Shown in pieces: positions 32,262-44,756 of a stretch of 64,000 bases of DNA. The notes beneath the pieces were generated by a model, which did not search any database, was not told where the DNA came from, and saw only the letters and a list, made by a program, of their open reading frames with translations. Each line of letters opens with the position of its first letter. The stretch's first letter is position 1. The DNA comes from Mitosporidium daphniae. Lineage: Eukaryota > Microsporidia. The stretch covers positions 1 through 64,000 of the forward strand of contig NW_013546678.1 of NCBI RefSeq assembly GCF_000760515.2. The letters are read 5' to 3'. Position numbers and translations under genes: made by a program.

Positions 32262-33833
32262 ATGATGCTTTACATGATATTTCTCATCCTTGCTTATGTG
32301 ATATCCATTGCTTTTGTTGATGCCGGCGATGATGCCTATCTGGCACCTTTAATCTTGGCCCCAAGACACGAAATTGGGATGTTCGGGGGCCACATGTCTC
32401 AAACGTTCAACAACAGATACATTGTGCATCTAAATCGCGAAAGTACTTTTGGATTTTCGCCGCGTTCATCGATGGCAGTTCTGGAGGCCCATCGACAAAT
32501 GCTGCTCCAGGAGCTCTCCATGCCAGGCTCAAAATCATCCTTGGATCATACCTATGACTTTGATAGCTTTATTGGATATTCCGGGATATTTGAATCCGAC
32601 TTGTTGATCAAGATCCGAAAGGATCCGGCAGTAAAACTGGTGGAACAGGATCAAGTTATGTTTGCCTTTCCCGACACTTCTTCAGAACTCTTTTTCGACA
32701 AGGATACCTTTTCCGCAACAAAGCAGCTGCTTTCGCTGACTCCCCTTGACCAATCCTTGTCTCTTGTCAACGATATCGTCAAGATGTTCAAAAAAAAGCG
32801 GCATTTGAAACTCAAAGGAAACCACGACTTTTTGTCGGAATCCTCGCTTTACAAAAGTGATTATGCAAGCAGACGCCCAAAGGGCTCAAAGTGCCTTGGG
32901 CAGGATAATGCTCCATGGGGCCTCTCAAGAGTTTCCTATAATCCGACCTATGATAACGATTTTATCAACAACGGCACATACTGGTATCCAAAGTCTGCCG
33001 GCTCCAATGTCAACGTGTACATTGTTGACACTGGCATCAATGTTGATCACGAAGATTTCAAAGGCCGAGCGCGTTGGGGCATTACCATCCCGCAATTTGA
33101 TCTGGACACTGATGGCAGTGGACACGGCACTCACTGTGCCGGGATTGTGGGTGGCGACACTTATGGCGTTGCAAAAAACGCCACATTGGTTGCCGTAAAG
33201 GTATTAAGAACGAATGGATTTGGAACCAATGCTGATGTCATCAAGGGCGTTGAATGGGTCTTTAACCAGCATCGCATTTCTCAAAGGTCTGGAAGCCGAT
33301 CCGTCATCAATCTTTCCCTTGGTGGCGGTCGTTCAATTGCTCTTGAAAAGGCTATCGAGGCATGCATTGACTCGGGAGTTCATGTTGCCGTTGCTGCGGG
33401 AAACGACAATCGGGACGCGTGCAACTATTCCCCTGCAGCCACGAAAAAGGCAATCACCGTTGGCGCATCGACAAAAAAGGATAAAATGGCCTACTTTTCA
33501 AACATTGGGCCATGTGTCGACATCTTTGCCCCTGGAATGGACATCACCTCGGCATGGATTGGATCGCCTACGGCGATCAACACCATTTCCGGCACTTCGA
33601 TGGCTTCTCCTCACGTGGCAGGTGTGCTGGCCCTGCATCTGGGCGAGAAAGCTTATCACCCTCAGGAGCTGAAAGATCTATTATTGAAAACGGCCAACAA
33701 TGGATTGCTAAAGCTGCTACCGCCAGATACCGCCAACAAACTTCTGTCCACAGATGCACTACTTACGGACGTTGAATTTTCCGCTCAAACTTTGGAAAAC
33801 TCTGTGGATGACCTCTATGCATCACTATACTAG
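32262..33833 (+). CDS. secreted subtilisin-like serine protease (S8, proteinase K type)
   Basis: Single exon, 523 aa. Residues 1-21 are a signal peptide (MMLYMIFLILAYVISIAFV). Residues about 51-135 resemble an I9 propeptide (YIVHLNRES..). After an extra linker of about 80 residues comes the peptidase domain with the catalytic triad Asp256 (VDTGIN), His288 (SGHGTHCAG) and Ser446 (GTSMASPHVAG), and the oxyanion Asn381 (AAGNDN). All catalytic residues are intact, so it should be an active, self-maturing secreted or vacuolar protease. It is divergent from the NEK-like kinase over 249 bp with five CCAAT boxes. Confidence 0.96.
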   Translation: MMLYMIFLILAYVISIAFVDAGDDAYLAPLILAPRHEIGMFGGHMSQTFNNRYIVHLNRESTFGFSPRSSMAVLEAHRQMLLQELSMPGSKSSLDHTYDFDSFIGYSGIFESDLLIKIRKDPAVKLVEQDQVMFAFPDTSSELFFDKDTFSATKQLLSLTPLDQSLSLVNDIVKMFKKKRHLKLKGNHDFLSESSLYKSDYASRRPKGSKCLGQDNAPWGLSRVSYNPTYDNDFINNGTYWYPKSAGSNVNVYIVDTGINVDHEDFKGRARWGITIPQFDLDTDGSGHGTHCAGIVGGDTYGVAKNATLVAVKVLRTNGFGTNADVIKGVEWVFNQHRISQRSGSRSVINLSLGGGRSIALEKAIEACIDSGVHVAVAAGNDNRDACNYSPAATKKAITVGASTKKDKMAYFSNIGPCVDIFAPGMDITSAWIGSPTAINTISGTSMASPHVAGVLALHLGEKAYHPQELKDLLLKTANNGLLKLLPPDTANKLLSTDALLTDVEFSAQTLENSVDDLYASLY

Positions 33834-34124
33834 TAGCATCATTAATAATAAAATAATCCTTTTCTATTCATTGTCTTATAAATGATTACGGCCTCAACTT
33901 TGGGTCCGCGCCTATAGCAAGCGTGCCAGCCGTAGGCCAACAGATATGTCGGTTACAGACCAACATACAGGTCGACTATAACCCCCAACCCTAACCCTAA
34001 AACAATCCTAACTACATGCGCTTAACCCAAAACCGGAGCTGCAATAAAGACATTTACTATTTCTATTAAAGAATATTTTACTGGAAATGAACTAGGGTTA
34101 GACTGTTCAAGTGCCAATATGCTC
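33834..34124. other. intergenic region with telomere-like repeats
   Basis: Between convergent subtilase and NOT2. It contains AACCCTAACCCTAA at 33987-34000 and an inverted AGGGTTAG at 34094-34101. No gene seen. Confidence 0.5.
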
Positions 34125-34886
34125 TCATAGCGACTTGATAACCGAAAAATCTATCAGGGAAGAGGAAGATTGTATGCTTTCTCCAGAAGAATTGTCAAAC
34201 GGCCGCTTCCCCCATCGGGCAGGATCAAAAGCAATGAAAAGAGCTAATATGGTCATCAAATATACAGTACTTTTTGACGATGCCTGTGGACTCTCCCTCG
34301 AGGCGGCTGCCGCCGCCACTGATGCGGCTGAAGGTGGCTGAACCCATATGGCGGCATCCCTATGCCATCTCCAACCCCGTCTGCACAAATCGGCGCAAAT
34401 CGGCAAAAAGGACACTGCAGAGGAAGATTCATTGCCTCCAACAGCACAATTGTGATAAAATAAGAAAAAAGGAGCCTCTTCAGACAGTGTGCTTAGTTTG
34501 GCTGTAAGGCTGTTTTGCGTTCCCGGTGAATGGATGTTATAACATGGCGGTAGGAGCTGATGCAATCGAGCAGAAGGATTACCCCATGGAGAGACAAAAT
34601 TCAAATATAGCGGTCTGCGAAATAAAGACGACGCTACTTACTCTGTGGAAGCTAGATCCAGGCCAAGCGAGGACAAGTCGATGCCGAGATCTAGGGCCGA
34701 GGCTAGGGGATCTGTCATCCGGATCAGCGAAAGGAGACCGGGAAGTCCATATGGATCTCCACCTTTGGGAATACCCCCTGCTACCTGCGGCTGCGACATT
34801 AATGTGGACGGTGCTGGCGAAATTTGAGACGCAGATGGCGGCAAAGGCGGGGACGACTTTTGGGGTTGGCTGGGCTGCGCAACCAT
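34125..34886 (-). CDS. NOT2: CCR4-NOT subunit NOT2 (CNOT2/Cdc36)
   Basis: Binds NOT3/NOT5 and the NOT1 scaffold in the deadenylase complex. Exons 34886-34642 and 34614-34125, a 27-nt intron, 244 aa. The NOT-box family is recognised from YGLPGLLSLIRMTDPLASA, LGIDLSSLGLDL, the post-splice NFVSPWGNP, and the RGWRWHRDAAIWVQ segment. The conserved C-terminal strand (FFDP..W in the family) appears as IAFDPARWGK but is preceded by an alanine/serine-rich insert, so a further intron in the last exon is possible. The promoter of 90 bp is shared with Uso1 and holds a telobox. Confidence 0.85.
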
Positions 34887-34934
34887 GGATGATCAAAATT
34901 GAAAATTTCAATACTACGAAATTGAAGTGATATC

Positions 34935-34947
34935 AACCCTAACCCCC
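34935..34947. promoter_or_regulatory. telobox-like AACCCTAACCCCC in shared promoter
   Basis: A telomere-like motif 30-42 nt upstream of the Uso1 ATG and about 49 nt upstream of the divergent NOT2 ATG. Another (TAGGGTTAG at 58363-58371) lies about 50 nt upstream of the NAD kinase start. In yeasts and plants such motifs are bound by Myb/TRF-like factors such as Tbf1 in promoters of translation-related genes. Confidence 0.4.
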
Positions 34948-34976
34948 AAATTGGAATTTTCTGAATTCTATTGTGG

Positions 34977-37900
34977 ATGGCATTTCTTTGGAGTGCTGCC
35001 TTCGGGGGCTCTACCTCCTCCGCATCCAGCGATGCTGCAAATAGAGAGGTTGCATTGATTTCAATCGAAAAAATTATCGAGCGCATGAAGACGGCAAGCC
35101 AGATGGACGAGATTCGCGCTGCCATAAAGGGGCTCAAGGGTTTCTCACGCCCCTATCCACTGGAGGTCGGCTCACTCGCCATAAGACCGTTGCTGGCAAC
35201 AATAGTCGGCGCCATCCGGACAGAAGTTGAGGAGCCCGAGGCTCGTCACGGAAGACATCTTTTAGGTGCGGGTCCGCCCCCTTTTGATTCTGACGATGAT
35301 ACCTCCTTATATCCCGCTATTGATGACACCGAGACGCTGCTGGACATAATCAAGCTGCTGTATTATTTATGTAGGCCTCGGGATGCGCCGGAATTCAAAT
35401 CAAATGTCGTCCCATTTGCAGAGATTATCATGAAGGAGGAGTCCGATATTCATGCCCTGCTGCATCTGCTTTCGTTAAACCATGACCTCGAGCTACGGCA
35501 TCAACTGCTGCTATTTCTGGAACTTTTGCTGGACTATGATGCTTATCGGCTAACAGAGGTAGGCTCAGAGCCTTCCTGATATTATCAGATTTTGCTAAGC
35601 TCGCCGTTGGCTATATCCCACTTGGTGGCGCTCTTGGGCGAGCCCCAGGATATGCTCCGTGATACTGCACTCATGCTGTTGGCTAAACTGACGCAGGGAC
35701 AGCATCACGAATTGCAGAAGATTGTTGCGTTCCAAGGTGCCTTTGACAGGGCTCTCAATGTAGTCGAGAACGAAGGCGGCCTTTCTGGTTGATATCTCAA
35801 TTTTTATTGTAGGCTCTCGGGCAGTGGACGATGCATTGGCGTTGATAGGAAATTTGGTGGCCCGTAATCCCACCAACCAACGCTACTTTCGGGAAATTGG
35901 CGGTGACCAACGGCTATTGCTGCTTTTTCGGTCCACGCTTAGCGGAGCCAACTGGAATTCCCAGGAGCCGCATTTGGACAATCAAGGGCAACAAAATCGA
36001 TCTGAGCATGGCGATTTGAATGGAGAAATCGCCATTCAGCTTGGGACATTATTTCTTGGGCATATCATCTGCAAGGGGCTTTTGGTGCCGCTAGCAACAC
36101 CTAGCACCTTGCTTTCACAAAGCGCATTGGGGGTCAATGCGCCTTTACCATTTCTAACGCTGCTTTTTGATGCATTAAAAGCGTCCGTGTCGCTAGCATG
36201 GACCTCCATGACTACCAGAAGTACTACGAGCCTCAACCTTCGGCCGCTTTCATACATTCAGCCAGAGCTTATTGTGGGCGTGCTGGAAACAATCGGCCAT
36301 CTTATCTACCAACATCCGGAAAACCAGGCATATTTTTTAACCCATACGGCAGCAGGCTGGGGGTGGGATGTCCATCTTGCACTGATTGCGACTTCTCCCA
36401 TACTCTCTCTCACCGTTGCCGGAGGCGAGGCGGTAGAGCTGGCCATCAGAGACGCCGCTTTGTTTATATTTGCATCACTAGGCGATTCCTTGTTAAAGAC
36501 AATTTCACGCTGCCCAGAAAATAACACTAGCGCCATCAATGACACTGCTGTCGGCGTTCATACCAATGAGGGAATCCACGGAATTGCAGCTGATTCCGTT
36601 GGAAGCTTTTTTGAGGCAGAGGGGGGAATCCCTGGGAAGACCGTATCTGTGCCGACTCCGATCAGCATTGCTGTCCAAATCCTTGTAGAGTCAGAATGGG
36701 AAGGTAGCTCTTTGTGGCCGGTTCATTATGCCACAAATATCCTTATTGCGTATCTGCACCATGCTCAAAACAGTACTGAGCTGCGGGAATCCCTCATTCC
36801 GCTGATTGGAATTGATTCTAATCAACTTGCTGTGCCTACCCGTGGTGTAGATTCACGCTCCCGTGAAGATCTATTGCCTGCAGTTACGAACCCCAAACGG
36901 CAACACACCGTTTTTGGGAGCACTGTCTCGTTGATACATCTTGTTATGGCGAAATTTCTTCGCCCTTCGCATATCAATTTGTCAGTTCTAAAAGGGGACC
37001 CTGGTGCTCTGCGGGTCTCTCAGAAGGAGCGAGCTGGTATTGTCGTGTGCAAGTCTCTTTTCGCATTGCTGATCCACCTTGGAAACCTGCATATGGAAGC
37101 GCTTTTTGAAGCATTTGCAAGCGAACAGGGCACCGTTTCAACGGCCAACCTTCATATGCTGGTGGAATGGATTTCGCCGACTTTCGATGCAACTCTTCTC
37201 GGTGGCCTTGCTGCTTTTCTCTTTTCACAGCTGCTATATTCTGCCGCCTTATTGGATCGTCTTTGGGATAGCGAGAATCCGGAGGATCATGGGTCCCAGG
37301 CGAATAGTGTCCATCGCAGAGATGCCCACATTCTTATGGAGCTACTGCATGTCAGGGTGGGCATCGATGCTGTCGCTTCAAGGCTTGCATTGTTACAGCA
37401 GCATCTCTTTTCGCGGTTCCCAGGTCATGCTGCGGCGCTTCCTGCTTTGCTACAAGAATCCGGACCTGCGAATCCGGCGTTTCTGGATGCATCGACCGTT
37501 GAAATCATCAGACGCTCCATGGGTATGGCCGTGTTACTTATTCGTAGACGACATTCAAGAATTTCTTCGGGCTTCGCAGCGGCGGGTCCAGGCCGCACAT
37601 CAATCGACTTGTGTTTCACTACCGCGCATTCAACGCAGTCCTCGCTTGGTTGAGGAAGCCCATCTTTCTAACCTTCCACTACATGTCCGAGAAGTCTTGA
37701 GTGCTAGCGAACGGAGCACTCAGGCACTCATTGCTGCCAAGGAACAGATGATAATCGAACGCGACACGCGAATTGCGGAGCAATGTGCCGCAATTTCAGA
37801 ACAACGCGTGTTTCTGGAACAGGCGACTGAAAAGATCGCCGAACTTTCTGCGCAAATCTCTTCATTGGAGGAGTCTCGATTGAGAGTGATTTCCAAGCTT

Positions 37901-38860
37901 GAAGGTCAGCTTGAAAGTCTCACTTCATCCTACACTGCGCTAAGACGTGAACACGACCAGCTGCTGATTCTATTAACCGACCTAACCTCACCCAAAGGCA
38001 TGAGCACCATAAATGGAACGTCATTGGCGCCACTGGAAGCCTCACAGGCACCGTCAGAAAAACTCTTCAGCCCCTCACAACGTACCATGGCCAAAGAAGC
38101 GGATGCGGTAGACGCTCCTTCACCTACTCCTCAAAAGACCGGTGCATTAGCTTCTGTGATCCCTTTGTTATGGAAAATGGTGCCCACTCCCATTCAGAAC
38201 CATCTTGGCCCTGCCAAAGCCCAACATAACTCTTCTACGGATTCCAACAAGGCAATAGTGGAAACTGACACCGCCCCTATGCCTGTGTCTGTGAACGGCT
38301 CTGCCCAAAATCATATGCCCGCAAATGTGCACGCCATTGCTACACTACCGGTTAACGGCGCCGATAATTACACAGTGAACCCCGTTGCACAACAGCATCA
38401 TCTGAAAGTTATGCCCGTATCCCCCGGTCTGCAGAATGATCGCCCAATTGGTGCCCAGCCCTTTCCACTAGACCATTGTAATGGGATACATGAGCGTTTT
38501 TCCAGTTACATACCGATTGCGGAAACATCATCTTCCATCAACTACCCTGCTGGTACATACGTAGAGCCGCCCCCGCCTTCCATCGGCTATCCTGTGGGCA
38601 ACTATGTAAAACCACATCCATCCTCGGATATACATCCACATAGTGCAGCTCATGATGCATATCTTTCATTTTCCTCCCCCTTGGAACCGATGACGACGAT
38701 GCCGCCGGCAGATCAGATGCCCTCGAACAAAAATCCCGACCCAGAGCCCTACTTCAGCGCGCCCCCAGGCACGATCCACCCATACTACCTGCACATGAAC
38801 TACCACAGCGTTTCCTTTGAGGATAGCCTCGGGTTTGTGCCTCAACCCGAATCAGACTAA
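34977..38860 (+). CDS. vesicle tethering factor Uso1/p115
   Basis: Golgi tether for ER-derived COPII vesicles. Exons 34977-35558, 35589-35787, 35813-37522, 37548-38860; introns 30, 25 and 25 nt; 1267 aa. The N-terminal armadillo head domain covers most of the first 800 residues (LKGFSRPYPLEVGSLAIRPL, QKIVAFQGAFDRALNVVE, NPTNQRYFRE). A short coiled coil follows (EQMIIERDTRIAEQCAAI to LRREHDQLLILL, about 150 residues). Instead of the long coiled coil and acidic tail of p115, the last 300 residues are Pro/His/Tyr/Asn-rich and disordered. The start was taken at the ATG at 34977; an earlier TTG is in frame. Confidence 0.9.
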
Positions 38861-38991
38861 TAGAGTGTATATTGAGATAAATTTGAAACGTATGTGTAGT
38901 TATGCAGATACATACAAAGTTGGCTGCATTTGAGGGTCTCGCTTGCGAATATTGACAAGGGGATCCTCGATTCGGATTGCTTATTTATTAG

Positions 38992-41232
38992 TTAATAGTC
39001 CAGAGACTCGTCTGCATCTTCGTTTTCAGAAGCATCCTGATCAGACTGCTCCCCAGGCTCTGCCTGTGTATTGGGTACGATTTCACCCTGTCGCCATTTT
39101 CTGGCCATTTCCAATAGCCGCATGGCAGCCGTGTTTTCTTCATGGGCATGTGCGTCTGTGGAAGACTGCGCCAATCGACCTTCTTCGTCAGATGCCTTTT
39201 TCCATTCGCCTGACTCGCTGTCAAACACTGGCCGTTTGTGATGCAGCCATTCGATAGGCCGGTTTTGGGCAGCCTCGTGAGCAATGTATGCGTCAATAAT
39301 TTGGGCCAGCGCTTCATATGTTGGGGTGGCTTCCTCCGCCTCAAAGTGGGCGAGCGCGCGTTCCCAAGTGCCGGGCTCCAACATACATAGTGCAAGCCAG
39401 GGTTCAGCATCATATGGTGCCAACGAAATCCAACGCCCAAGCAGTCCAATCTGCTCTTTAGGCGCCGTTTCGGAAAACTTAAGTGCCGCCCGGATCAACT
39501 CAATCGAGGATGACGGTGTTGCGTGTTGTGCAGCGTCAATAGCGATTTGTAGAAGCGACTTGGCCCGTTTGGTGTCCCCAAGAGCCTCCTCTAATGAGGC
39601 CCAGCTGAGCCACGCCTCATGCGCATCTGGGCGCCACAGGACCCAACGTTCATATAGCTTCCGTGCCCTATCAAATTCCTTCATCTTGAGCTCAATGTTG
39701 ATATATGCGTTAAATAGAGACCGACGCGGGGTCCGGCCTACGGCCACCCCCAGAATGCGCCGTGCCCTTGCGATGTTTCCATCTCGTATGAGCGCCTTTG
39801 CTAGCATGGTCCAGAGCTTGGAAAAAGACCATCCCGCATTGAGCGGTATTGTGTTGATTGCGCGCTCCAAAATGGCAATGGCATCCTTATTGCAGGTAAA
39901 GTCCAGCTCTGTCCACACGGCATAATAGATCCACAGATAAATATACCTACACTAGTCAGTGATAGCTCCATCATACCTGCGCCAGTATTGCTTCTCCAAA
40001 GAAAGAGGCACCATTGCTACAGCCCGTTCAAAAAGCAGCTGCACCGTCATCTGGTTGTGTGCGGAAAGCATTGATCCGACCGTTTGCGAGGGCCCCGCTT
40101 TGATGTCAGATTGGGGCTCAACGGTGGTATCATGGCCGGGCGTTGGCATTGCCAGCAGTGGAGGCATGGCCGCAAGCTCTTGTTCTAGCCATATCCGCTC
40201 AAACCATGTGTCATATGCATGCGGATTGGCCTCTAGCTCTTGCTCGTACAGCTTGGCGCGGCTCTCCAGCACAACTCGCTCTGTTTCTTCTGCGGTTCCA
40301 AACTGCTTTTCAAACTGCGTATATCTTGTGAAGAGAGGCCCCGCAGCGGCTTGTGGAAGTGTGGTAAGCGCCCGCTGGAAAACTCGACGCGCGCTCTCGT
40401 GGTCACCTCGCCGAATTTCGAATTTGGCAAAAGCAGTGAAAAGCTTTGGCGCAGCCCGGTCGCCTAACGAGCCAATTGCCTCTTCATAAAGAGCCCTAGA
40501 ATTCTCGATGGCTCCAAGAGACTCTTCCCACTTGGCTGCATCGATCCATATATCCGAGTCCGTGGGAAACCGCTTTAACATGCGTCCATAAATGGCTCGC
40601 GCTCGTCCGGTCTCTTTGTAGCGCATTTCCAGCTTGATGTAGGACAGAAATGCAGCAGATGGCGGTTGCCAACCTTCAATCCAGCGCTCAAAGATTGCTC
40701 GCGCACCGTCGATGTTCTGAAGCTTTTCCTCAAAGTACGCCCACTTGTACCAGAATTGGTCGATGCGTGGAAGCAAAGAAACTGCTCGATTCCACACATT
40801 TCTTGTGTGCTGGATGTTGCCGACTTTCATTTCCATTTCAGCATACTTGAGCCAGATGACGGGATTGCGATAGTCCACCTCGAGCACGCGCTCGTAAAGG
40901 GACCTGGCCCGTGCGCGCTCCTCCATCTTTTCCTCCCAAGCGGCATACTTGAGCCATGTACCGATGGAATTTCTGTTTCTTCTAAGGGCATCCTCAAAGC
41001 CCTTTCTTTTTACATGAAGCTGGTCTGCAGATTCCTGCAAAGACTCGGCATCGAGACTGCGCTTCTGAGCCAACTGGCGAATAGTGGGCTCTGAACGCTC
41101 TGTGGCTTCTCGGAGCAGCTGCTCTGCAGTTATTTGGATATCTGCAGGGGCCTTGTTCTTGACGCGACTCCCTCTCGATGCAATCAGACGATCCGAATTG
41201 GAGGAGAACTTTGCATACGAATAAGTGTCCAT
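38992..41232 (-). CDS. CLF1: splicing factor Clf1/Crooked neck (HAT repeats)
   Basis: Scaffold of the Prp19-associated NTC complex in the active spliceosome. Exons 41232-39977 and 39946-38992, a 30-nt intron, 736 aa (yeast 687, human 848). [20 protein letters not shown] at the start is a family hallmark, followed by about fifteen HAT repeats such as [29 protein letters not shown] and [16 protein letters not shown] across the intron. The tail is acidic. The start is the first true ATG (MDTYSYAKF); the frame extends seven codons further only to a GTG. Confidence 0.95.
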
Positions 41233-41390
41233 CGGCAAGTTTAAAAGTGGCACCGGGTTTAATGCGCTAATTATTTAATTTTTATTTTAAATTGGCCTCA
41301 ATTTTTGTTAACTCAACTTGATGCAGCCACCAAGGACACTAAAAATTTCACATTCGCAAATTAACAATTGACCGTTTGTGTGTAGGCGCC

Positions 41391-43868
41391 CTAATTATGC
41401 GAGCCGAGCCTCAAAATGTCCTCCTCTGTCCACAACGAAGAGCCAAGCTGAGCCTCTCTCGGAAGTGGCTGTGCAATACCTTTGAAGAATTTTCGTATCA
41501 GCGAAAGTGCAGAATCGGTACACAATCCGTTTTGGGAATCTGGCATTGCTCTTCCCATCCATAGAGGCAATTTTTGCCTCTGATCTGCCCGTGCATACCT
41601 CTTGTCGGCAAGTATCATCACACCATAGTCTTTTTTTCCTCGGAGCACACGGCCTACGTGTAAGAGGGGGTGAAAAGATACCTAAACATTGCGCGGCTTG
41701 CCTCAGTGCGTCAAAGGATAGAAAGTCTCCCTCGCTGATTCCGACCCTATCCCGTAAAAAAGAGAGTCTAGCGCGTAGGGTTCTGCTTTCTGTATATTGG
41801 AAAGGCATTCCGACCATCAATACGGTGCGTCCATATGGACCGTCAAAGTCAACGCCTTCTGAGACCTTTCCTCTGGCAACGCTCAACAGCACAGCTCCAC
41901 GTCCGTTTTCGCAGGCCTATAAAAAGAAGGCAGTACTTACTTGACGATAGCGCATAAGGGCCTCCGCAGTGGCACTCCCGGACTCCTCTTCGACGAAAAT
42001 CAATTTTTGTACTTTTGCAAATATTCCCAATTCATTCCATGAAGCTATCATTTTTGACATGTACAAATAGGATGGAAAGAACACCACCAACCCATCTGGA
42101 GTGACAGAAGAAACTGCTATCAGGAGCTGTCCATAGTTTCGCACAATAGAGGGATCATGCCGTGTGGAAAACCTTGAAGAAAGAGGTAGCTGGTCCGATC
42201 CCCTTGTTACGGATAAAAGCAAAAAAGAGGGCCTCGTCAGTGAGATTTCCAGCGATTCTGCAAGCGCAGGCCTAAACCCAAGAAGCCTTGGAAACATCGT
42301 AAGGGGAGAAAGTGTCCCGGACGTGATTAACACGGACGAGAATTTCTCAAAAATTGGCCTCATCGCTATAGTAGCATCGAGACAGCTCAAAAATAAAACG
42401 GGAACTGTATTTTCACCCAAAGTTTCCACGTCAACGGGGTCAAAGAAAATTAGAAAGGTCCCCTGCTCTTTCCCATACGTGCTCATAATGGATGCAAAGA
42501 GCGCTGTCTTTTGAAGAGAGCCCATGTACTCCAAATGCGTTGATTCAAGCGAACGAACCAAAGAGGAAAGTCTTTCGGCCAAAAACCTGAACTCAAAATA
42601 AAAGACTTACTGCATTGGCTTTGCTTCTATCATAGAGATCTCCTTGGCGGCGAGCATAAAAGACAGTGGCGTTTCAGTGGTTGGGCTGCGACCTTTCATA
42701 ATGGTCTTTAGATATTCGACCCATCTCCTAAGAAGGCCTAGGAAATGCTCTGCCTTCCGCAGGTTTCCCGGTAAAACCTCATCCAGAAGATTATCTGGAA
42801 TTCCTATGGATCAAAGAAATCGATACGAAACCTGAGCCAATAAGAAGGTCGGTCAAAGGGAGATTTTGAGCATTGTTGGCTTGGCGTAAGCCCATTATTA
42901 AGCGATTATAGTCCTCCGTGAGCTTTTGGAGATCTGTTTCTTTTTTTTCCTGCACACGCTGCAGAAGCGCATTAATTGCTCTCGTGGAATTATCCAATGT
43001 CCATGGTGTGATTTTGACCGACAAACCCTCAATGCACACCTGGTCAATATTATGGGCCTCATCGAAAATCACAATCGATTCCTTCGGCAAATCCTTACAT
43101 ACCAAGTCAGATATTTTTGGGTCAAGGAGATAAGGATATCCAAAGATGACAATGTTAGCCTCAAGCAGCGCTTTTCTGGCTAAAAAATAAGGGCAAAGCC
43201 CTTTGGATGTGCAAATTTCTTTCAGAGAACTAAGCGTATATACATTTGGCCTTTCCAATAAAGATCCGACTCCATCGGCTGAAAGAAGTTCCAGATTTTC
43301 AAAATAGTCGCATTTTGGCGAATTAGCAGACGCTCTGGCCCAACTTGCTGTCCGTTCGTGGCATTTCCCATCAATTATCCGACCAATGGGAACGGCAAAC
43401 CGGTCTCCTTCATTTGAAAGTTGAGAGGAAGATGATTGGACATCACTATTAATGCACAGATTTTTTCTAGAACTCAGTCCTATTCCAAGGAAATCCGATA
43501 GGCCAGGATGGGGAATCGGCTCGGTTTTCTAGAGCTATGTGAGAAGCTACTAAGCATACCAGCCGATATTGGATGATGTTTTTCAGCTCCTCCAATGCCT
43601 TATCGATTTCTGGAACTGTTCTAGTGCAGTAGATGATCTTTGCGACTTTCTCTGGATAGTCCAGGTGATATGAAACGACCAAAGATAGAATTGCGGCCGT
43701 TTTTCCTGTCCCCGAAGGCATCTCAATCAAGCCGTGACCCTAAAGTATTACGACGCACGCTACCTTTGCATCTAAGACCCTCTTGAGAGAGCACATATAT
43801 TTATATTGTTCGGGGTATATGGTTTCATAGGGGAAATATATATCAAGCTCGTCGATTTTGAATTTCAT
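41391..43868 (-). CDS. RAD3: XPD/Rad3 DNA helicase of TFIIH
   Basis: 5'-3' helicase needed for nucleotide excision repair and for TFIIH assembly. Exons 43868-43764, 43739-43560, 43528-42832, 42803-42611, 42586-41941, 41916-41682, 41653-41391; introns 24, 31, 28, 24, 24 and 28 nt; 772 aa (human 760). Motifs in order: YPEQYKYM, Walker [18 protein letters not shown], the four Fe-S cysteines within the region after [13 protein letters not shown] box [30 protein letters not shown] and [17 protein letters not shown] (split by the last intron). All junctions restore homology. It lies 17 nt downstream of the SOSS-B stop on the same strand. Confidence 0.97.
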
Positions 43869-43885
43869 AAAAAATGAACAATTTA

Positions 43886-44404
<519 letters not shown>

Positions 44405-44756
44405 GCACAAATAAAAGAAGCAAAACTAAAAAATGAAATTTAGTGCTGACGAATTCGGTGTATAAATTTTCGTTTAGGGGGAGCCTTTTATTATGCTGAC
44501 CCTTTGTATCGCCAACCTGATGGGCTTTTTTAAAAAGAAACTCCATCCTACCGTTGCCAAAACATAAATTATTTGAAAATTCGCGCACCAAACGTCTTAT
44601 CGATTGAACCAAATTGTGGTGCATTTATGGGCATAAATGAAACAAAAATTAAATCAATTTTAGTTGCGCTGAATTTCTTCAGCTACCAATGAACGATCCA
44701 CTTTATGGTAAGAAAAAGTGAATTGCCTTGGTAAAAACTTTAATAGCGAGAAGAAA
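44405..44756. other. intergenic region with one small open frame
   Basis: Between uL1 and SOSS-B. On the minus strand an ATG at 44624 lies behind an AT-rich TTTAATTTTTG motif and opens a frame of 105 codons that overlaps the SOSS-B start; the first 60 residues (MHHNLVQSIRRLVREFSNN...) look plausible, but no family was recognised and the rest is an overlap. Possible small gene, low confidence. Confidence 0.3.
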
